Source: JBFFZF01 sp050732695 (lineage in GTDB: Bacteria > Gemmatimonadota > Gemmatimonadetes > Longimicrobiales > RSA9). From it: a stretch of DNA of 64,000 nt. Shown in pieces: positions 8,512-17,445 of the stretch; the first letter of the stretch is position 1, and the number at the start of each line of letters is the position of its first letter. The notes under the pieces are model-generated. The model was not told the DNA's origin. It saw only the letters and a program-made list of their open reading frames with translations, and ran no database searches. Location: contig JBOHRL010000064.1 in the NCBI GenBank assembly GCA_050732695.1, positions 1-64,000 of the forward strand. The letters run 5' to 3'. Made by a program: the position numbers and the translations under genes.

Positions 8512-10285
8512 CGCCGTCGTCCGAGAAGCGAGACGCCTGAAGCTCGAACATCGTATGGTACCTTCGACCGAGGCTCATCAACTCGGCGTGCGTGCCTTCC
8601 TCGACGATGCGTCCACCTTCGAGCACACAGATGCGGTCGGCATGGCGCACGGTCGAGAAGCGGTGCGAGATCAGGATCGTCGTCAACCCCCGTGTAGCCT
8701 CGAGGATGCGATCGAAGATCTCCGCTTCGCCGCGGACATCGAGTTGCGCCGTGGGTTCATCGAGGATGACAAGACCCGCGCCCTGCTGCACCGCGCACAG
8801 CGTCCGTGCCAGTGCGATGCGTTGCCACTGTCCGCCGCTCAGTTCGGCGCCACCTTGATATGCACGGGACAGTATCGTGTCGAGCGATGCGATGTCCGCG
8901 GCTCCCGCGCGTTCGAGAGCGCGCATGATCACATCGTCCGGCGCGCCCGCCGGCGCCACGTTGTCACGCAGCGGCCACTCGAAGTGAATGAAGTCCTGAA
9001 ACACCGCAGCGACTCTCGACCGCCATGGCCCGAGCGCGTACTCGCGAAGGTCTGTCCCGTCCACCAGAATCTCGCCCGCCTGCGGATCGTAAAGCCGGCA
9101 GATCAGCTTCGCGATCGTGGTCTTGCCCGCACCGTTCGGCCCGACGATGGCAAGCGACCGGCCGGCCGGAATCGAAAGATCGAACCCATCGAGGACTGGC
9201 TCATCGGTCGTCGGATAGGCAAACCGAACGGCGCGGAAGCGGAGCGCGTCGCGAGGCTGGCCACCCGTGCTCTTCCGGCCTTCCTCGATCCGGCCCGCCG
9301 GACGCATCTGGCGCGCAAGGTCGAGCACCTTCGGGATCGGTTGAGCACTCGAACGGAACCACCAGTCGAAATCGCCGAACGCCAGCGCGGCCGTACCGAC
9401 GGCCGCCTGCGCGAACATCACCAGCTGTGCCAGCCCGATGGCGCCAGCAGTCGCATCGCGCGCGAGCGCCCAGAATACCAGTGCGTTCGCAATGACGATG
9501 AGCGCGAGACTCCAGCCCAGTGGCCGTTGCCGGAGCCGGCGTTCGTGATACAGGAACTCGGCCAGCCGGCGGCGCCGCGTTGCGAACCATGACACGACCC
9601 AGTCGGCGAGCCCGAAGACGCGGATCTCCTTGGCAGCGGGTGCGTCGACTGCGAGCCGGTACGCGTAGTTGACGTGACGCTGCTCGGTCACGACGCCATC
9701 GACCGACCAGATCTTCCACATCGCGCTTTCGCGTAACAGCACGTGCGTCGCCGCCCACGCGCCACCGACCAGCAATGCCGCCCACCACTCGTAGGCTGCA
9801 AGCAGCAGCGCCTGCGCGAGGCCACTCACGACCGTCGCAAACCCATGCCCGATCTCAGGCACCGCAGTCTCGAGCGGCGGCGCCGCCACGCCCAGGTCGA
9901 AGTCGCGTGCCGCAGCAAGTTCGTCCGCGAGATCGGGCCGCTCGAGATGCGCGAGACCGGCCGGCTCGACGCACGCCTCCATCAGCCGATCGTGCAGCCA
10001 CGCGCCGCCCTTCGCACCGAGCAGCGAGCCGACGGTCCCGTGCAACGGTTGAAGCGCGCTGATGGCGAGGAACACGATGCCCGCGGCGGCGAGAGGCAGG
10101 CCGAGCGCAGCACCGCTCTCGACCGCACCTACCAGAGCGCCCATGGCAACCGCAAACAACGCAGGCAGGACTCCGCGCAGCAGCACGAGCGACCACCACA
10201 CAGCGGCCAGGCGCGCATCCGCCCGGGCCAGAACACCGAGAAACCGTGCCTCGGCCGTGTCCCCGAGGCCGTGCATCGTCATCAT
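8495..10285 (-). CDS. ABC exporter half-transporter A (TMD-NBD fusion)
   Basis: A 596-residue half-transporter with about six membrane helices followed by an ATPase domain: Walker A GPNGAGKTT (~380), canonical signature LSGGQWQRIALAR (~480), Walker B VILDEPTAQLD and H-loop ISHRFSTVRHAD. I choose the ATG at 10285 because it overlaps the stop of the preceding gene as ATGA. The longer open frame to 10381 would run into that gene and begins with Arg-rich, non-membrane sequence. This half has all consensus ATPase motifs, while its partner has a degenerate signature, which is typical of asymmetric heterodimeric exporters. The cargo is unknown. Confidence 0.88.
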   Translation of the reverse strand: MMTMHGLGDTAEARFLGVLARADARLAAVWWSLVLLRGVLPALFAVAMGALVGAVESGAALGLPLAAAGIVFLAISALQPLHGTVGSLLGAKGGAWLHDRLMEACVEPAGLAHLERPDLADELAAARDFDLGVAAPPLETAVPEIGHGFATVVSGLAQALLLAAYEWWAALLVGGAWAATHVLLRESAMWKIWSVDGVVTEQRHVNYAYRLAVDAPAAKEIRVFGLADWVVSWFATRRRRLAEFLYHERRLRQRPLGWSLALIVIANALVFWALARDATAGAIGLAQLVMFAQAAVGTAALAFGDFDWWFRSSAQPIPKVLDLARQMRPAGRIEEGRKSTGGQPRDALRFRAVRFAYPTTDEPVLDGFDLSIPAGRSLAIVGPNGAGKTTIAKLICRLYDPQAGEILVDGTDLREYALGPWRSRVAAVFQDFIHFEWPLRDNVAPAGAPDDVIMRALERAGAADIASLDTILSRAYQGGAELSGGQWQRIALARTLCAVQQGAGLVILDEPTAQLDVRGEAEIFDRILEATRGLTTILISHRFSTVRHADRICVLEGGRIVEEGTHAELMSLGRRYHTMFELQASRFSDDGDAYDA

Positions 10286-11211
10286 CTCGACAACAACAAC
10301 CGCGTAACGACGGGATAGTGGTCCGATGGGTAGCGCCCGCCAATGCGGTCCCGCACGATGCCGGCACCGCGAACGAGCCACCCGGGCGAGGTCAGAATCG
10401 CGTCGATCTTCGGACCAGCCACATCGCCTTCAAAACCATTGAACGTGCCCACCGTCACCGAGTCCGGGTACATGGTTCGGAACGTATCCGTCAAACCCAC
10501 GCCTTCCGATCCAGCATCGGCCGGTGCATGCGCCGATGCTGGCGCTCCGATCAACTGCCGGAACGCACGATTGTCCTCGCCGGCATTGAAATCACCCATT
10601 ACGAGGACCGGATCCGCGTGGTCGCGTGCAGCGATGTGATGAAGGAGAAAGACCGCGCTGCGCTCGCGCGATGGCTGCGATTGATGGTCCCAGTGCGTAT
10701 TGTATACGTAGAACGTCCGCTCGCTCTGGCGGTCGCGCAATCGTGCCCACGTCACGATTCGCGGAATCTCGTTCCCCCAAGTCGCCGAACCCGGTACATC
10801 GGGCGTCGCGGACAACCACTCCGTGCTCTCGGCCAGAACCTCGAATCGGTCGGAACGATACAGAATCGCCGAGTACTCGCCCGCTTCCCGCCCATCATCG
10901 CGACCCACGCCCGACTCCGCATAAATCGGGAACCATGACCTCAATGAGTCGATCTGGAAACGCAGTGCCTCCTGAACTCCCACGATGTCGGGCGCAAATT
11001 CACGAACTACGGCCTCGACGCGCGCGCTCCGCTGCGGCCATTCGTCACGGTCATCGGGTTCATTCGCCGTGCCGTATCGGATATTGAACGTCATCACGCG
11101 AATCCCTGAGGCTTCCTGCTCCGCCGGACTGCAAGCGGTCCCGACGAGCATCGCACTCAGTAACAGAAAGTTGGACTTCGATGGCGAGATCAGCGGCGAA
11201 TTGGATTTCAT
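10282..11211 (-). CDS. Endonuclease/exonuclease/phosphatase-family lipoprotein
   Basis: A 309-residue protein with a lipobox-like signal (LLLSAMLVGTACSP), so probably an envelope lipoprotein. The EEP fold is clear: RVMTFNIRYG near the mature N-terminus, VGVQEAL with the metal-binding Glu, VLVMGDFNAG with the Asp/Asn pair, and YPSDHYPVV with the catalytic Asp-His. The fold hydrolyses phosphodiesters in nucleic acids, inositol phosphates or sphingomyelin; the exact substrate is not evident. Its stop overlaps the start of ABC half A, making it the first cistron of a three-gene coupled operon. That arrangement suggests the hydrolase and the exporter share a substrate or process. Confidence 0.87.
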   Translation of the reverse strand: MKSNSPLISPSKSNFLLLSAMLVGTACSPAEQEASGIRVMTFNIRYGTANEPDDRDEWPQRSARVEAVVREFAPDIVGVQEALRFQIDSLRSWFPIYAESGVGRDDGREAGEYSAILYRSDRFEVLAESTEWLSATPDVPGSATWGNEIPRIVTWARLRDRQSERTFYVYNTHWDHQSQPSRERSAVFLLHHIAARDHADPVLVMGDFNAGEDNRAFRQLIGAPASAHAPADAGSEGVGLTDTFRTMYPDSVTVGTFNGFEGDVAGPKIDAILTSPGWLVRGAGIVRDRIGGRYPSDHYPVVTRLLLSR

Positions 11212-11304
11212 TCGACAAGAATAGCGCTATGCCAACACCCCGGCTCAATCATGATGAAAGGTCAGGGATGGGACAGGGCGGGGGTACGGCGAGGGCGAGT
11301 TCGG

Positions 11305-11344
11305 AAACGAAACGGCCGGCCGGGTGAAAGCCCGGTCGGCCGTC
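11305..11344 (-). terminator. Probable terminator of the cold-shock gene
   Basis: A GC-rich hairpin (arms ~11312-11324 and ~11331-11344, with one G:U-type mismatch and a loop around TTTCA on the minus strand) lies ~35 bases after the csp stop. On the minus strand it is followed by TTCGTTTCC, a weak U-containing tract. Confidence 0.6.
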
Positions 11345-11380
11345 CGCGATTCCCGAAAGGGGCTGGAAGCCCCTCGCGCG

Positions 11381-11590
11381 TTACTGAACCTTGGTCACGT
11401 TCTCAGCGGCGGGGCCCTTCTGGCCCTGGACCTTGTCGAACTCGACCGGTTCGCCCTCGGCGAGGGACTTGAATCCGCTGCCCTGAATTGCCGAGTGGTG
11501 AACGAAGCAGTCCTTGGAACCGTCCTCGGGCGTGATGAAACCAAAGCCCTTGGCGTCGTTGAACCACTTCACGGTGCCCTTCGTGCGCAT
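11381..11590 (-). CDS. Cold-shock domain protein (CspA family)
   Basis: A 69-residue single cold-shock domain. RNP1 is present as KGFGFITP and RNP2 as CFVHHSAI, together with the usual N-terminal GTVKWFNDAKG and the C-terminal GPAAENVTKV. Such proteins bind single-stranded RNA or DNA and act as RNA chaperones. A Shine-Dalgarno (GGAGTT) lies 8 bases before the ATG. The gene is monocistronic: a hairpin terminator follows it, and upstream lie two further hairpins that end the preceding transcript. Whether expression is cold-induced cannot be judged from the short leader. Confidence 0.95.
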   Translation of the reverse strand: MRTKGTVKWFNDAKGFGFITPEDGSKDCFVHHSAIQGSGFKSLAEGEPVEFDKVQGQKGPAAENVTKVQ

Positions 11591-11696
11591 ACCGTAACTC
11601 CGTTGTGTACTGGTGACGACGGCGTCCGGTATGTCCGTCCCGCTCGTTCACCTGTGCTGTGCGGGCCAATCCCCCGCATGGGAGGCGATACCATAG

Positions 11697-11731
11697 AAAA
11701 AGGGACCAGGCATTCATGCGACCAGGTCCCT
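11697..11731 (-). terminator. Intrinsic terminator downstream of the DUF4403-like gene
   Basis: On the minus strand AGGGACC and GGTCCCT form a 7-bp stem, extended internally by GCAT/ATGC, and are followed at once by TTTTTC. This is the clearest factor-independent terminator in the window. It lies ~140 bases after the stop at 11870 and separates that gene from the cold-shock gene. Confidence 0.75.
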
Positions 11732-11742
11732 CAGTACTCTGG

Positions 11743-11762
11743 TCCGGGCCACCCGGCCCGGA
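11743..11762. repeat. Perfect 8-bp inverted repeat
   Basis: TCCGGGCC and GGCCCGGA flank a 4-base ACCC loop, just upstream (on the minus strand) of the stronger terminator. It probably contributes to termination of the DUF4403-like gene. Confidence 0.55.
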
Positions 11763-11869
11763 TACTCGCCAATGCCAAGGATAACGGGACGGCGGCCTGA
11801 TGTCAACACTCGTGAGGTCAGGCATGTGAAGATCGCAGAAATAACGCCCCGTGCTTTGCCGACTGGAGG

Positions 11870-13345
11870 TCAGTGTCCGGCGCCGGAGCGGAGTGGAGCG
11901 GAGATTCGTTCGGGCAGGATATCCTGCATGAAGAGGTCGAGGCGAAGGTCGGCCAGAGCGAATGCCCGAGCGCGCAGACCGTCGGGTGCGGCGCGGACAC
12001 CGATCGGGCGGGCCTTGCCGATCCTGGCACGGAGCCAGACGCCGTCGGTGAGCTGGCGGTTGACTTCCTCGTTCGCGAGTTCAACGGCCATGGCGAGCAG
12101 TTCGGAAGCAGGGAAGCGCGCCCGCTCGCGAATGAAACCGAGGAAGGGGACTTCGGCGAACCACCCGATCGAGCGGTCGAGGTAGTCCTCGGTGTTGACG
12201 TCGAGGGCCAGGTCGGGAAAGGTGATGAGGTCGGTGGCCGGATCGTATGTGGGAGTCCCGACCATGTAGATGCGGCCTTCCGTGCGGCCGCGCAGATCGA
12301 CGGCGAGGATGATGCGACCGCCGCCGCCGTAGGTGGCGGCAATGCTGTCGATGCGGATTCTGCGCATGCCCATGCGAACGGATCTGCCGGCGACCTCTTC
12401 CTCGAGGATGTGGTTGGCGCCGTCATAACCGAGGATGCCCTCCATGAAGACGAGTGCGGAATCGACGGTGGGCAGTGTCGCCAGATCGGGCAGAGGCACG
12501 ACGCCGTCGGGCGGTCTGGGACCGGATACGATGCGCGGGCTCGCACGCAGGTTGAGCATCGCCTGAATCGTCGAATCACGCGCGGTCACGTTCGAGAGTG
12601 AGACGGCCTCGGGCCCGATGATGAACCAGAAGCGGCCGTTGTCGATCGAGATCGGCTTCTGGATGGTGGCCCAGAGGTTCGCGACCGGGACTCCCAGATC
12701 GAGGCGAGCCATGGCGCGATCGGCATCACGCAGCGCCGAAGTAAGCCCTTTCTGTGCCGCATCCACGACCCGGCCCGTGACATCGATGTTTAGAAAGCTG
12801 ACCTCGCACTGGTCACGTTCCGTCGACGAGACGGGCTCGATGGCGGACACGGCGGATTTCGTCCTGAGGTGCCAGTCCGGCATCACCTGCCAGGATGTTC
12901 TCATCGCAACGCGCATGCGCGGCCGTTCTCCTTCCATTCCGCATGCGAAGGAGGGGGTTGCGATGAGCGCACGCACCCACGCACGCCCGCGATAGCGGAA
13001 CGTGGTGGCGATGGACAGCACGGTATCACCAAATGCGAAGCGGATGGGCCCGCGCTGGAGTTCGGCCGCAAGCCAGACCGATGGTGACCGGCCGACCTGC
13101 ACGCGTTGCTCCGGATCGATGCTTCCAATCTGTCTGGGCAGCGTGCTCTCGAGTTCGCGGAGCACCGGACGAAGATCGAACGTGATGGGCGCGCTGACGT
13201 ACGAGGGTGGCAGCGCCGGCGCCGTGTCTTCGGCGGCGGCCGGCAGAACGACGGGCGCGGGCGCGTCGAGCGATGTGGACTCGCATGCCGCAACCGTGCC
13301 GGCAACGAGCGTGACCGCAACGACCGACCTGCCTTTCCATCGCAT
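11870..13345 (-). CDS. DUF4403-like lipoprotein
   Basis: A 491-residue protein with a lipobox (AGTVAAC) after a basic N-terminus, and a good Shine-Dalgarno (GGGAGG) before the ATG. After a Pro/Ala-rich linker it enters SYVSAPITFDLRPVLRELES, and the rest alternates beta-rich segments with amphipathic helices, ending in NEEVNRQLTDGVWLRARIG and FMQDILPERIS. Order and length match my recollection of DUF4403 (TULIP-like lipid-binding folds have been proposed for related proteins). Function is unknown; an envelope lipid-binding role is only an inference. It is monocistronic, with a terminator downstream and a 148-base gap to the quinone oxidoreductase. Confidence 0.68.
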   Translation of the reverse strand: MRWKGRSVVAVTLVAGTVAACESTSLDAPAPVVLPAAAEDTAPALPPSYVSAPITFDLRPVLRELESTLPRQIGSIDPEQRVQVGRSPSVWLAAELQRGPIRFAFGDTVLSIATTFRYRGRAWVRALIATPSFACGMEGERPRMRVAMRTSWQVMPDWHLRTKSAVSAIEPVSSTERDQCEVSFLNIDVTGRVVDAAQKGLTSALRDADRAMARLDLGVPVANLWATIQKPISIDNGRFWFIIGPEAVSLSNVTARDSTIQAMLNLRASPRIVSGPRPPDGVVPLPDLATLPTVDSALVFMEGILGYDGANHILEEEVAGRSVRMGMRRIRIDSIAATYGGGGRIILAVDLRGRTEGRIYMVGTPTYDPATDLITFPDLALDVNTEDYLDRSIGWFAEVPFLGFIRERARFPASELLAMAVELANEEVNRQLTDGVWLRARIGKARPIGVRAAPDGLRARAFALADLRLDLFMQDILPERISAPLRSGAGH

Positions 13346-13493
13346 CGGGCCTCCCGGGCTTCGCCCCGAGGATCGGGGACTGCCGGTCCAGCGTCAAGAC
13401 CGCAGCCGCGTCCTCCGGCCGAGCCGCCGTGAAACCGCCGGCCGCATGAATCCTTTGCAATTCTGAAGCCGACCTCGGCGCAACGTGACCGGA

Positions 13494-14462
13494 TCACGGA
13501 AGGAGGATCAGCTTGCCCGTTGTGCTGCGCGATTCGAGGAGCTGATGGGCGACACCGGCACGGGCGAGGGGGAACTCGCCGCCGATGTGCGGCACGAGTC
13601 GTCCGGACTGCACCCACTCGAGGACATCGTTGGCACGGGCGAGCAATGCATCGCGCGTGAAGGTGTAGTGCGCGAGTGTTGGCCGTGTGAGGAAAAGGGA
13701 ACCGCCGGCATTGAGGCGTTGCGGATCGATGGGTGGAACGGGTCCGCTGGACTGGCCGTACAGCACGAGGGTGCCCAGTCGGGCAAGGCAGCGGAGACTC
13801 GAATCGAACGTCGAGCGGCCGACCGAATCGTAGACAACCCGAACGCCCTCACCATACGTGATGCGCTTCGTTTCGGCTTCGAAGTCCTGTTCTGTGTACA
13901 CGATGATATGGTCGGCGCCGACACTTCGCGCGAGTTCCGCTTTCTCGTGCGTGCCCGTGGTGCCGATGACGGTTGCACCTCGCATCTTCGCGATCTGGAC
14001 CAGCAGCAGACCGACGCCGCCGGCCGCAGCGTGAACGAGGCAGGTGTCACCGCGCTCGAGGGGACCGGCCGAGCAGGCGAGGTAATGGGCTGTCATGCCT
14101 TGCAGCATGACAGCGGCGCCGTCCCGCGCGCTCAATGCATCAGGAAGCCGGACGAGCCGATTTGCAGGCACGACAGCGCGTTGTGCGTACGCGCCGGGTA
14201 CGCCCTCCCACACGACGCGATCGCCCGCCCGGAACTCAGTGACATCCTCGCCCACGTCGATGACGTGGCCGGCCCCCTCGCGGCCGAGTGTCAGCGGAAG
14301 CGGCGCCCGATACAGGCCGCTGCGCACGTAGACATCGATGAAGTTGATGCCAGCAGCCTCGACCTCGACAAGCGCTTCCGAGGGGCCGGGTGACGGCTCA
14401 GGAATGTCTTCATGGTGCAGGGCGTCGGCACCACCCGGCGCATGTACGCGTATCGCTTTCAA
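13494..14462 (-). CDS. NADPH:quinone oxidoreductase (zinc-independent MDR family)
   Basis: A 322-residue cytoplasmic oxidoreductase of the QOR branch of medium-chain dehydrogenases. It has the N-terminal catalytic domain (AGINFIDVYVRSGLY, GREGAGHV), the nucleotide-binding Rossmann motif AAAGGVGLL (~150) and the typical C-terminal STTGKLIL. The structural zinc-binding cysteines of alcohol dehydrogenases are absent, as expected for QOR. The start codon is TTG with AGAGGA upstream. It lies 39 bases after ada and is probably the last gene of the LIC_10091-like/ada/qor unit. The family reduces quinones or enals with NADPH, fitting a stress role. Confidence 0.9.
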   Translation of the reverse strand: MKAIRVHAPGGADALHHEDIPEPSPGPSEALVEVEAAGINFIDVYVRSGLYRAPLPLTLGREGAGHVIDVGEDVTEFRAGDRVVWEGVPGAYAQRAVVPANRLVRLPDALSARDGAAVMLQGMTAHYLACSAGPLERGDTCLVHAAAGGVGLLLVQIAKMRGATVIGTTGTHEKAELARSVGADHIIVYTEQDFEAETKRITYGEGVRVVYDSVGRSTFDSSLRCLARLGTLVLYGQSSGPVPPIDPQRLNAGGSLFLTRPTLAHYTFTRDALLARANDVLEWVQSGRLVPHIGGEFPLARAGVAHQLLESRSTTGKLILLP

Positions 14463-14501
14463 CCGCGAGTCCTCTCGTCGTTCGACGCCAGCGTCACTGG
14501 T

Positions 14502-15566
14502 TCAGCGCAGCCGGCGCCCCTGCTCGAGGTCGAGCAGCCAGTGCTTTCGCCACAGACCGCCGCCATAACCGGTCAATGAGCCATCCGAGCCGATAACACG
14601 GTGGCAGGGAATGACGATGGCGATGGGATTGTCGCCGTTGGCACGAGCGACGGCACGCACCGCATCGGGCCGGCCGATGGCCGCGGCCTGCTCGGAATAA
14701 CTCCGTGTTTCGCCGTAAGGAATGTGGCGCAAGGCCTGCCATACTGCCTGTTGGAACTCCGAGCCCGACATGGCCAGGTCAATGGTAAAGGTACGCAACC
14801 GACTCTCGAAGTAGAGCCCCAATTCCTCTTCGGTGTGTTCGAGAATGCGGTGGCGGCCGGGCGCGATCGGCCCCGGAAACCGCTTTGCGATGTCGCGCAC
14901 CTGGCGTTCGAGCCGCTGCGGATCCGAGAACTCGAGCATGCAAAGGCCGCCGTCCGTCGCGGCGGCGATCATGGGTCCGAGCGGCGTGAGAATGCGCGAT
15001 ACCGTGACGGCCTGTGCGTCGCGGCTGGCACCGGGCGACCGCCCGACGAGCCGCTGGAACGCTTCGGCAAAACCGGACAACGAATCGTAGCCGGAATCGA
15101 ATGCAGCGCGAGTGACGGGTGCACCATTGCGAAGCTGGCCGAGGGCGCGGCCCATGCGCAGACTGCGCAGATACGCGTGAAAAGTCATGCCGTACTGCAC
15201 CCGGAACCAGCGTCGCACGCGAGTGGGTTCGAGTCCGTGTCCGCGCAGGTCTTCATCGGTCCAGCGTCGTTCTGGCGAGGCCTCGATGTCGTCGAGAAGC
15301 GAGCCCAGCCACGGGGGCGCAATGCCCGCCATTTCGAGGGGGCGGCAACGCTCGCACGCGCGATAGCCGGCCGCGAGGGCGTCGCGCGCGGCCGCGAAGA
15401 ATTCGACGTTCCCGCGGAGTGGCTTCCTCGCCGGACACGATGGCCGGCAGAAGATGCCTGTCGTTGTGACCGCCGTGACGAAGACGCCGTCGAAGCTCGC
15501 GTCCCTGCGCAGGAGAGCCTCGTACATCTCGTCGGGTGGTGGCAGCGTGATCAGTTCCGTTTGCAT
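14502..15566 (-). CDS. ada: Ada: methylphosphotriester sensor/regulator and O6-methylguanine-DNA methyltransferase
   Basis: A 354-residue bifunctional DNA repair protein and transcription activator. The N-terminal zinc domain has the four Cys of Ada (C40, C44, C71, C74: FCRPSCP and CERCRP), of which C40 should accept methyl groups from phosphotriesters. An AraC-type helix-turn-helix follows (~95-190). The C-terminal methyltransferase has IPCHRVIGSDG with the suicide Cys. Family length is ~350 aa, so the protein is complete. Its start lies 3 bases after the stop of the LIC_10091-like gene, so both are co-transcribed. Methylated Ada would be expected to activate its own operon. Confidence 0.95.
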   Translation of the reverse strand: MQTELITLPPPDEMYEALLRRDASFDGVFVTAVTTTGIFCRPSCPARKPLRGNVEFFAAARDALAAGYRACERCRPLEMAGIAPPWLGSLLDDIEASPERRWTDEDLRGHGLEPTRVRRWFRVQYGMTFHAYLRSLRMGRALGQLRNGAPVTRAAFDSGYDSLSGFAEAFQRLVGRSPGASRDAQAVTVSRILTPLGPMIAAATDGGLCMLEFSDPQRLERQVRDIAKRFPGPIAPGRHRILEHTEEELGLYFESRLRTFTIDLAMSGSEFQQAVWQALRHIPYGETRSYSEQAAAIGRPDAVRAVARANGDNPIAIVIPCHRVIGSDGSLTGYGGGLWRKHWLLDLEQGRRLR

Positions 15567-15569
15567 GGG

Positions 15570-16823
15570 TCAGTTTAGCGCCGGAGAACAGGAGATGCCA
15601 CCGGAATCCGTGCACCGAATTCTCCGGTTCCCGCGAACCGCAGGCCATGAGCCGTGCATGGAAGGCAACCACCCGGCTTCAACGGAGATGGCCCCGGTAT
15701 CGCGGCCAGTCCTCAACGGCAGGGCGTGCCTCGTAACGAGGTCGATGTAGGAGTCATAGCCACCGGAGCGGATCTGGTTCGCGAAATCGGTGAACAGTTC
15801 GAGCAGCTGGGTCGAATAATGGCCGCGTATGGTCTGCGGCAGCGGCGCGCCCCGGCCGAAATAGCTGCGGATGATGACGCTGGTCGAGTCGAATGGCAGG
15901 CCGAGGAGAGTCCCCGCGTAGACGGGGAACGTGGCGCCTCGCATCAGGTACTGCTCGACATTCGAGATGTAGAGTGTGGTCACCGTGAGGCCTCGCGAGC
16001 GGACCTCGTTGCCGATTGCGGCCAGCGCGTGCTCGCCGGCGACATCACCCGTAACCGGGACGATGCGATGGCGGCGCTGCATGGCCTGCACGTAACGGAA
16101 CGTGGTATCGTTCGCGAGGTAATTGCGGCGGCGTCCTTCCAGATCGGTCTCGAGGATGAGCTGGCGCCACGTCGGGTAGCGCGGCACCTGCGCGTAGCGC
16201 AGATCGAGGCCATGGCGGCGGAACGCTTCGTGGATGCGCTGCACGACGCGCAGATCGGCATCGGTCAGCGGGACCCGCCATGACAGAATCGTCTGTACGA
16301 TGGCGGTTGCAGTCTGCCGGAAATACCGGGAATCGGGCGCTGCCGCATCGATCTGCGCAACAATGCTTTCGATGCCGGTACCGGTCTGTTCGAGCGCATT
16401 GTCAGGGACGGGCCTGCCCGTGAGGATGGAAAGGAACTCGAGCCGATTGCGCGCGCGCTCGAAGACGGCCTTGAACAGCAGGTGATGGAGCAGGTTGTCA
16501 CGGCGGATGTCGATCAGGAAGGCAATCTCGGGCCGGATCGCGGCGATATAGGTGAAGTTCTGGTCCGGCCCGACGCCGACGTACACGCCGCCTTTCACGC
16601 CGAGCGCATCCATCTTGCCCAGCACATGCTGGTACGAGGTCTCGTTGGAGACGAGGTTGTCACTGGGAAAGAAGCCACCCTGTTCGGAGAGTCGGAGGAT
16701 GAGACCCGGGAAATCAGGCTCGGGCGGTGGCAGCGGGAAACCGGAGCCGGACGAACCCGCACAGGCCGGGAGAACGAGCAGCAGCGCACAAACGAGCGAT
16801 CGCGGGTACAACCAGCGGAGCAT
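15570..16823 (-). CDS. LIC_10091-family lipoprotein of unknown function
   Basis: A 417-residue protein with a lipobox (LVLPAC). The mature N-terminus reads LSEQGGFFPSDNLVSNETSY, then VGVGPDQNFTYIAAIRPEIA and FLIDIRRDNLLHHLLFKAVF. These blocks are the signature of the LIC_10091 family, which resembles Rossmann methyltransferases in fold order but has no assigned reaction. A good Shine-Dalgarno (GAGGCAGG) precedes the ATG. The last ~35 residues, after RTGRDTGA, look like non-family extension. It is the first gene before ada and qor, so it may belong to the alkylation response or simply share a promoter. Confidence 0.8.
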   Translation of the reverse strand: MLRWLYPRSLVCALLLVLPACAGSSGSGFPLPPPEPDFPGLILRLSEQGGFFPSDNLVSNETSYQHVLGKMDALGVKGGVYVGVGPDQNFTYIAAIRPEIAFLIDIRRDNLLHHLLFKAVFERARNRLEFLSILTGRPVPDNALEQTGTGIESIVAQIDAAAPDSRYFRQTATAIVQTILSWRVPLTDADLRVVQRIHEAFRRHGLDLRYAQVPRYPTWRQLILETDLEGRRRNYLANDTTFRYVQAMQRRHRIVPVTGDVAGEHALAAIGNEVRSRGLTVTTLYISNVEQYLMRGATFPVYAGTLLGLPFDSTSVIIRSYFGRGAPLPQTIRGHYSTQLLELFTDFANQIRSGGYDSYIDLVTRHALPLRTGRDTGAISVEAGWLPSMHGSWPAVRGNRRIRCTDSGGISCSPALN

Positions 16824-16909
16824 CCTGCCTCATCGAAACGGGGTCTGCCCATGATCGCCTTTGCCGTGCGAGCCCGTCAAGCCGCTGGAAGCGCAGTCGC
16901 TTTGAAGCG

Positions 16910-17332
16910 ATGATCCGCATCCGGCTCCTGGGCGGTGGCGATTGCGATGTCGAGCATGCCGAGACAGGCACACACGTCCGAACATCGAAGTCCGCCGCTT
17001 TCGGGGGGACCGCCTCATCCTTCTCCTCGACCGACCTGCTCGCAGCCGCACTCGGTTCGTGCATCGCAACGGATCTCGAACCGGTCGCGGAGCGCAATGG
17101 TGTCATCCCCGCAGCGATTCGAATCGACGTCGAGAAGACGCTGTCAATGTCGCCGAAGCGCATCGAATCGATCGACGTGCGCGTTACACTGCCCACCCAC
17201 ACTCCCGATCTCGTCGTAACGAAACTCGAACGCGCCGCCGAGCACTGCCTCGTCCATCGCGGCCTCAATCCCGAGGTCGACGTGCGGATCCGGTTTCAGC
17301 TCGAGAGCCAGGCGGTTCAGCGGCGAGGATAG
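16910..17332 (+). CDS. OsmC-like protein
   Basis: A 140-residue protein. Two conserved cysteines, C51 (ALGSCIATDL) and C113 (AAEHCLVH), and the internal region SSTDLLAAALGSC are diagnostic of the OsmC/Ohr family, which reduces organic hydroperoxides through a Cys pair. It fits the YhfA-like OsmC branch better than Ohr. I start at the ATG at 16910; in-frame sequence upstream is non-homologous and overlaps the divergent lipoprotein start. Reducing partners cannot be inferred. It is transcribed away from the LIC_10091-like/ada/qor unit, with only 86 bases between starts. Confidence 0.86.
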   Translation: MIRIRLLGGGDCDVEHAETGTHVRTSKSAAFGGTASSFSSTDLLAAALGSCIATDLEPVAERNGVIPAAIRIDVEKTLSMSPKRIESIDVRVTLPTHTPDLVVTKLERAAEHCLVHRGLNPEVDVRIRFQLESQAVQRRG

Positions 17333-17445
17333 CCGGCGCGCTCCCTTGCGGCCGACTCGATCCGGGGACACCTTCCCAAGCGCGGAAGCCGCCCGATCGC
17401 ATCGTTCCGGTGCGCGCCCTGTCGAATGCCCACACGAGGACCCGA

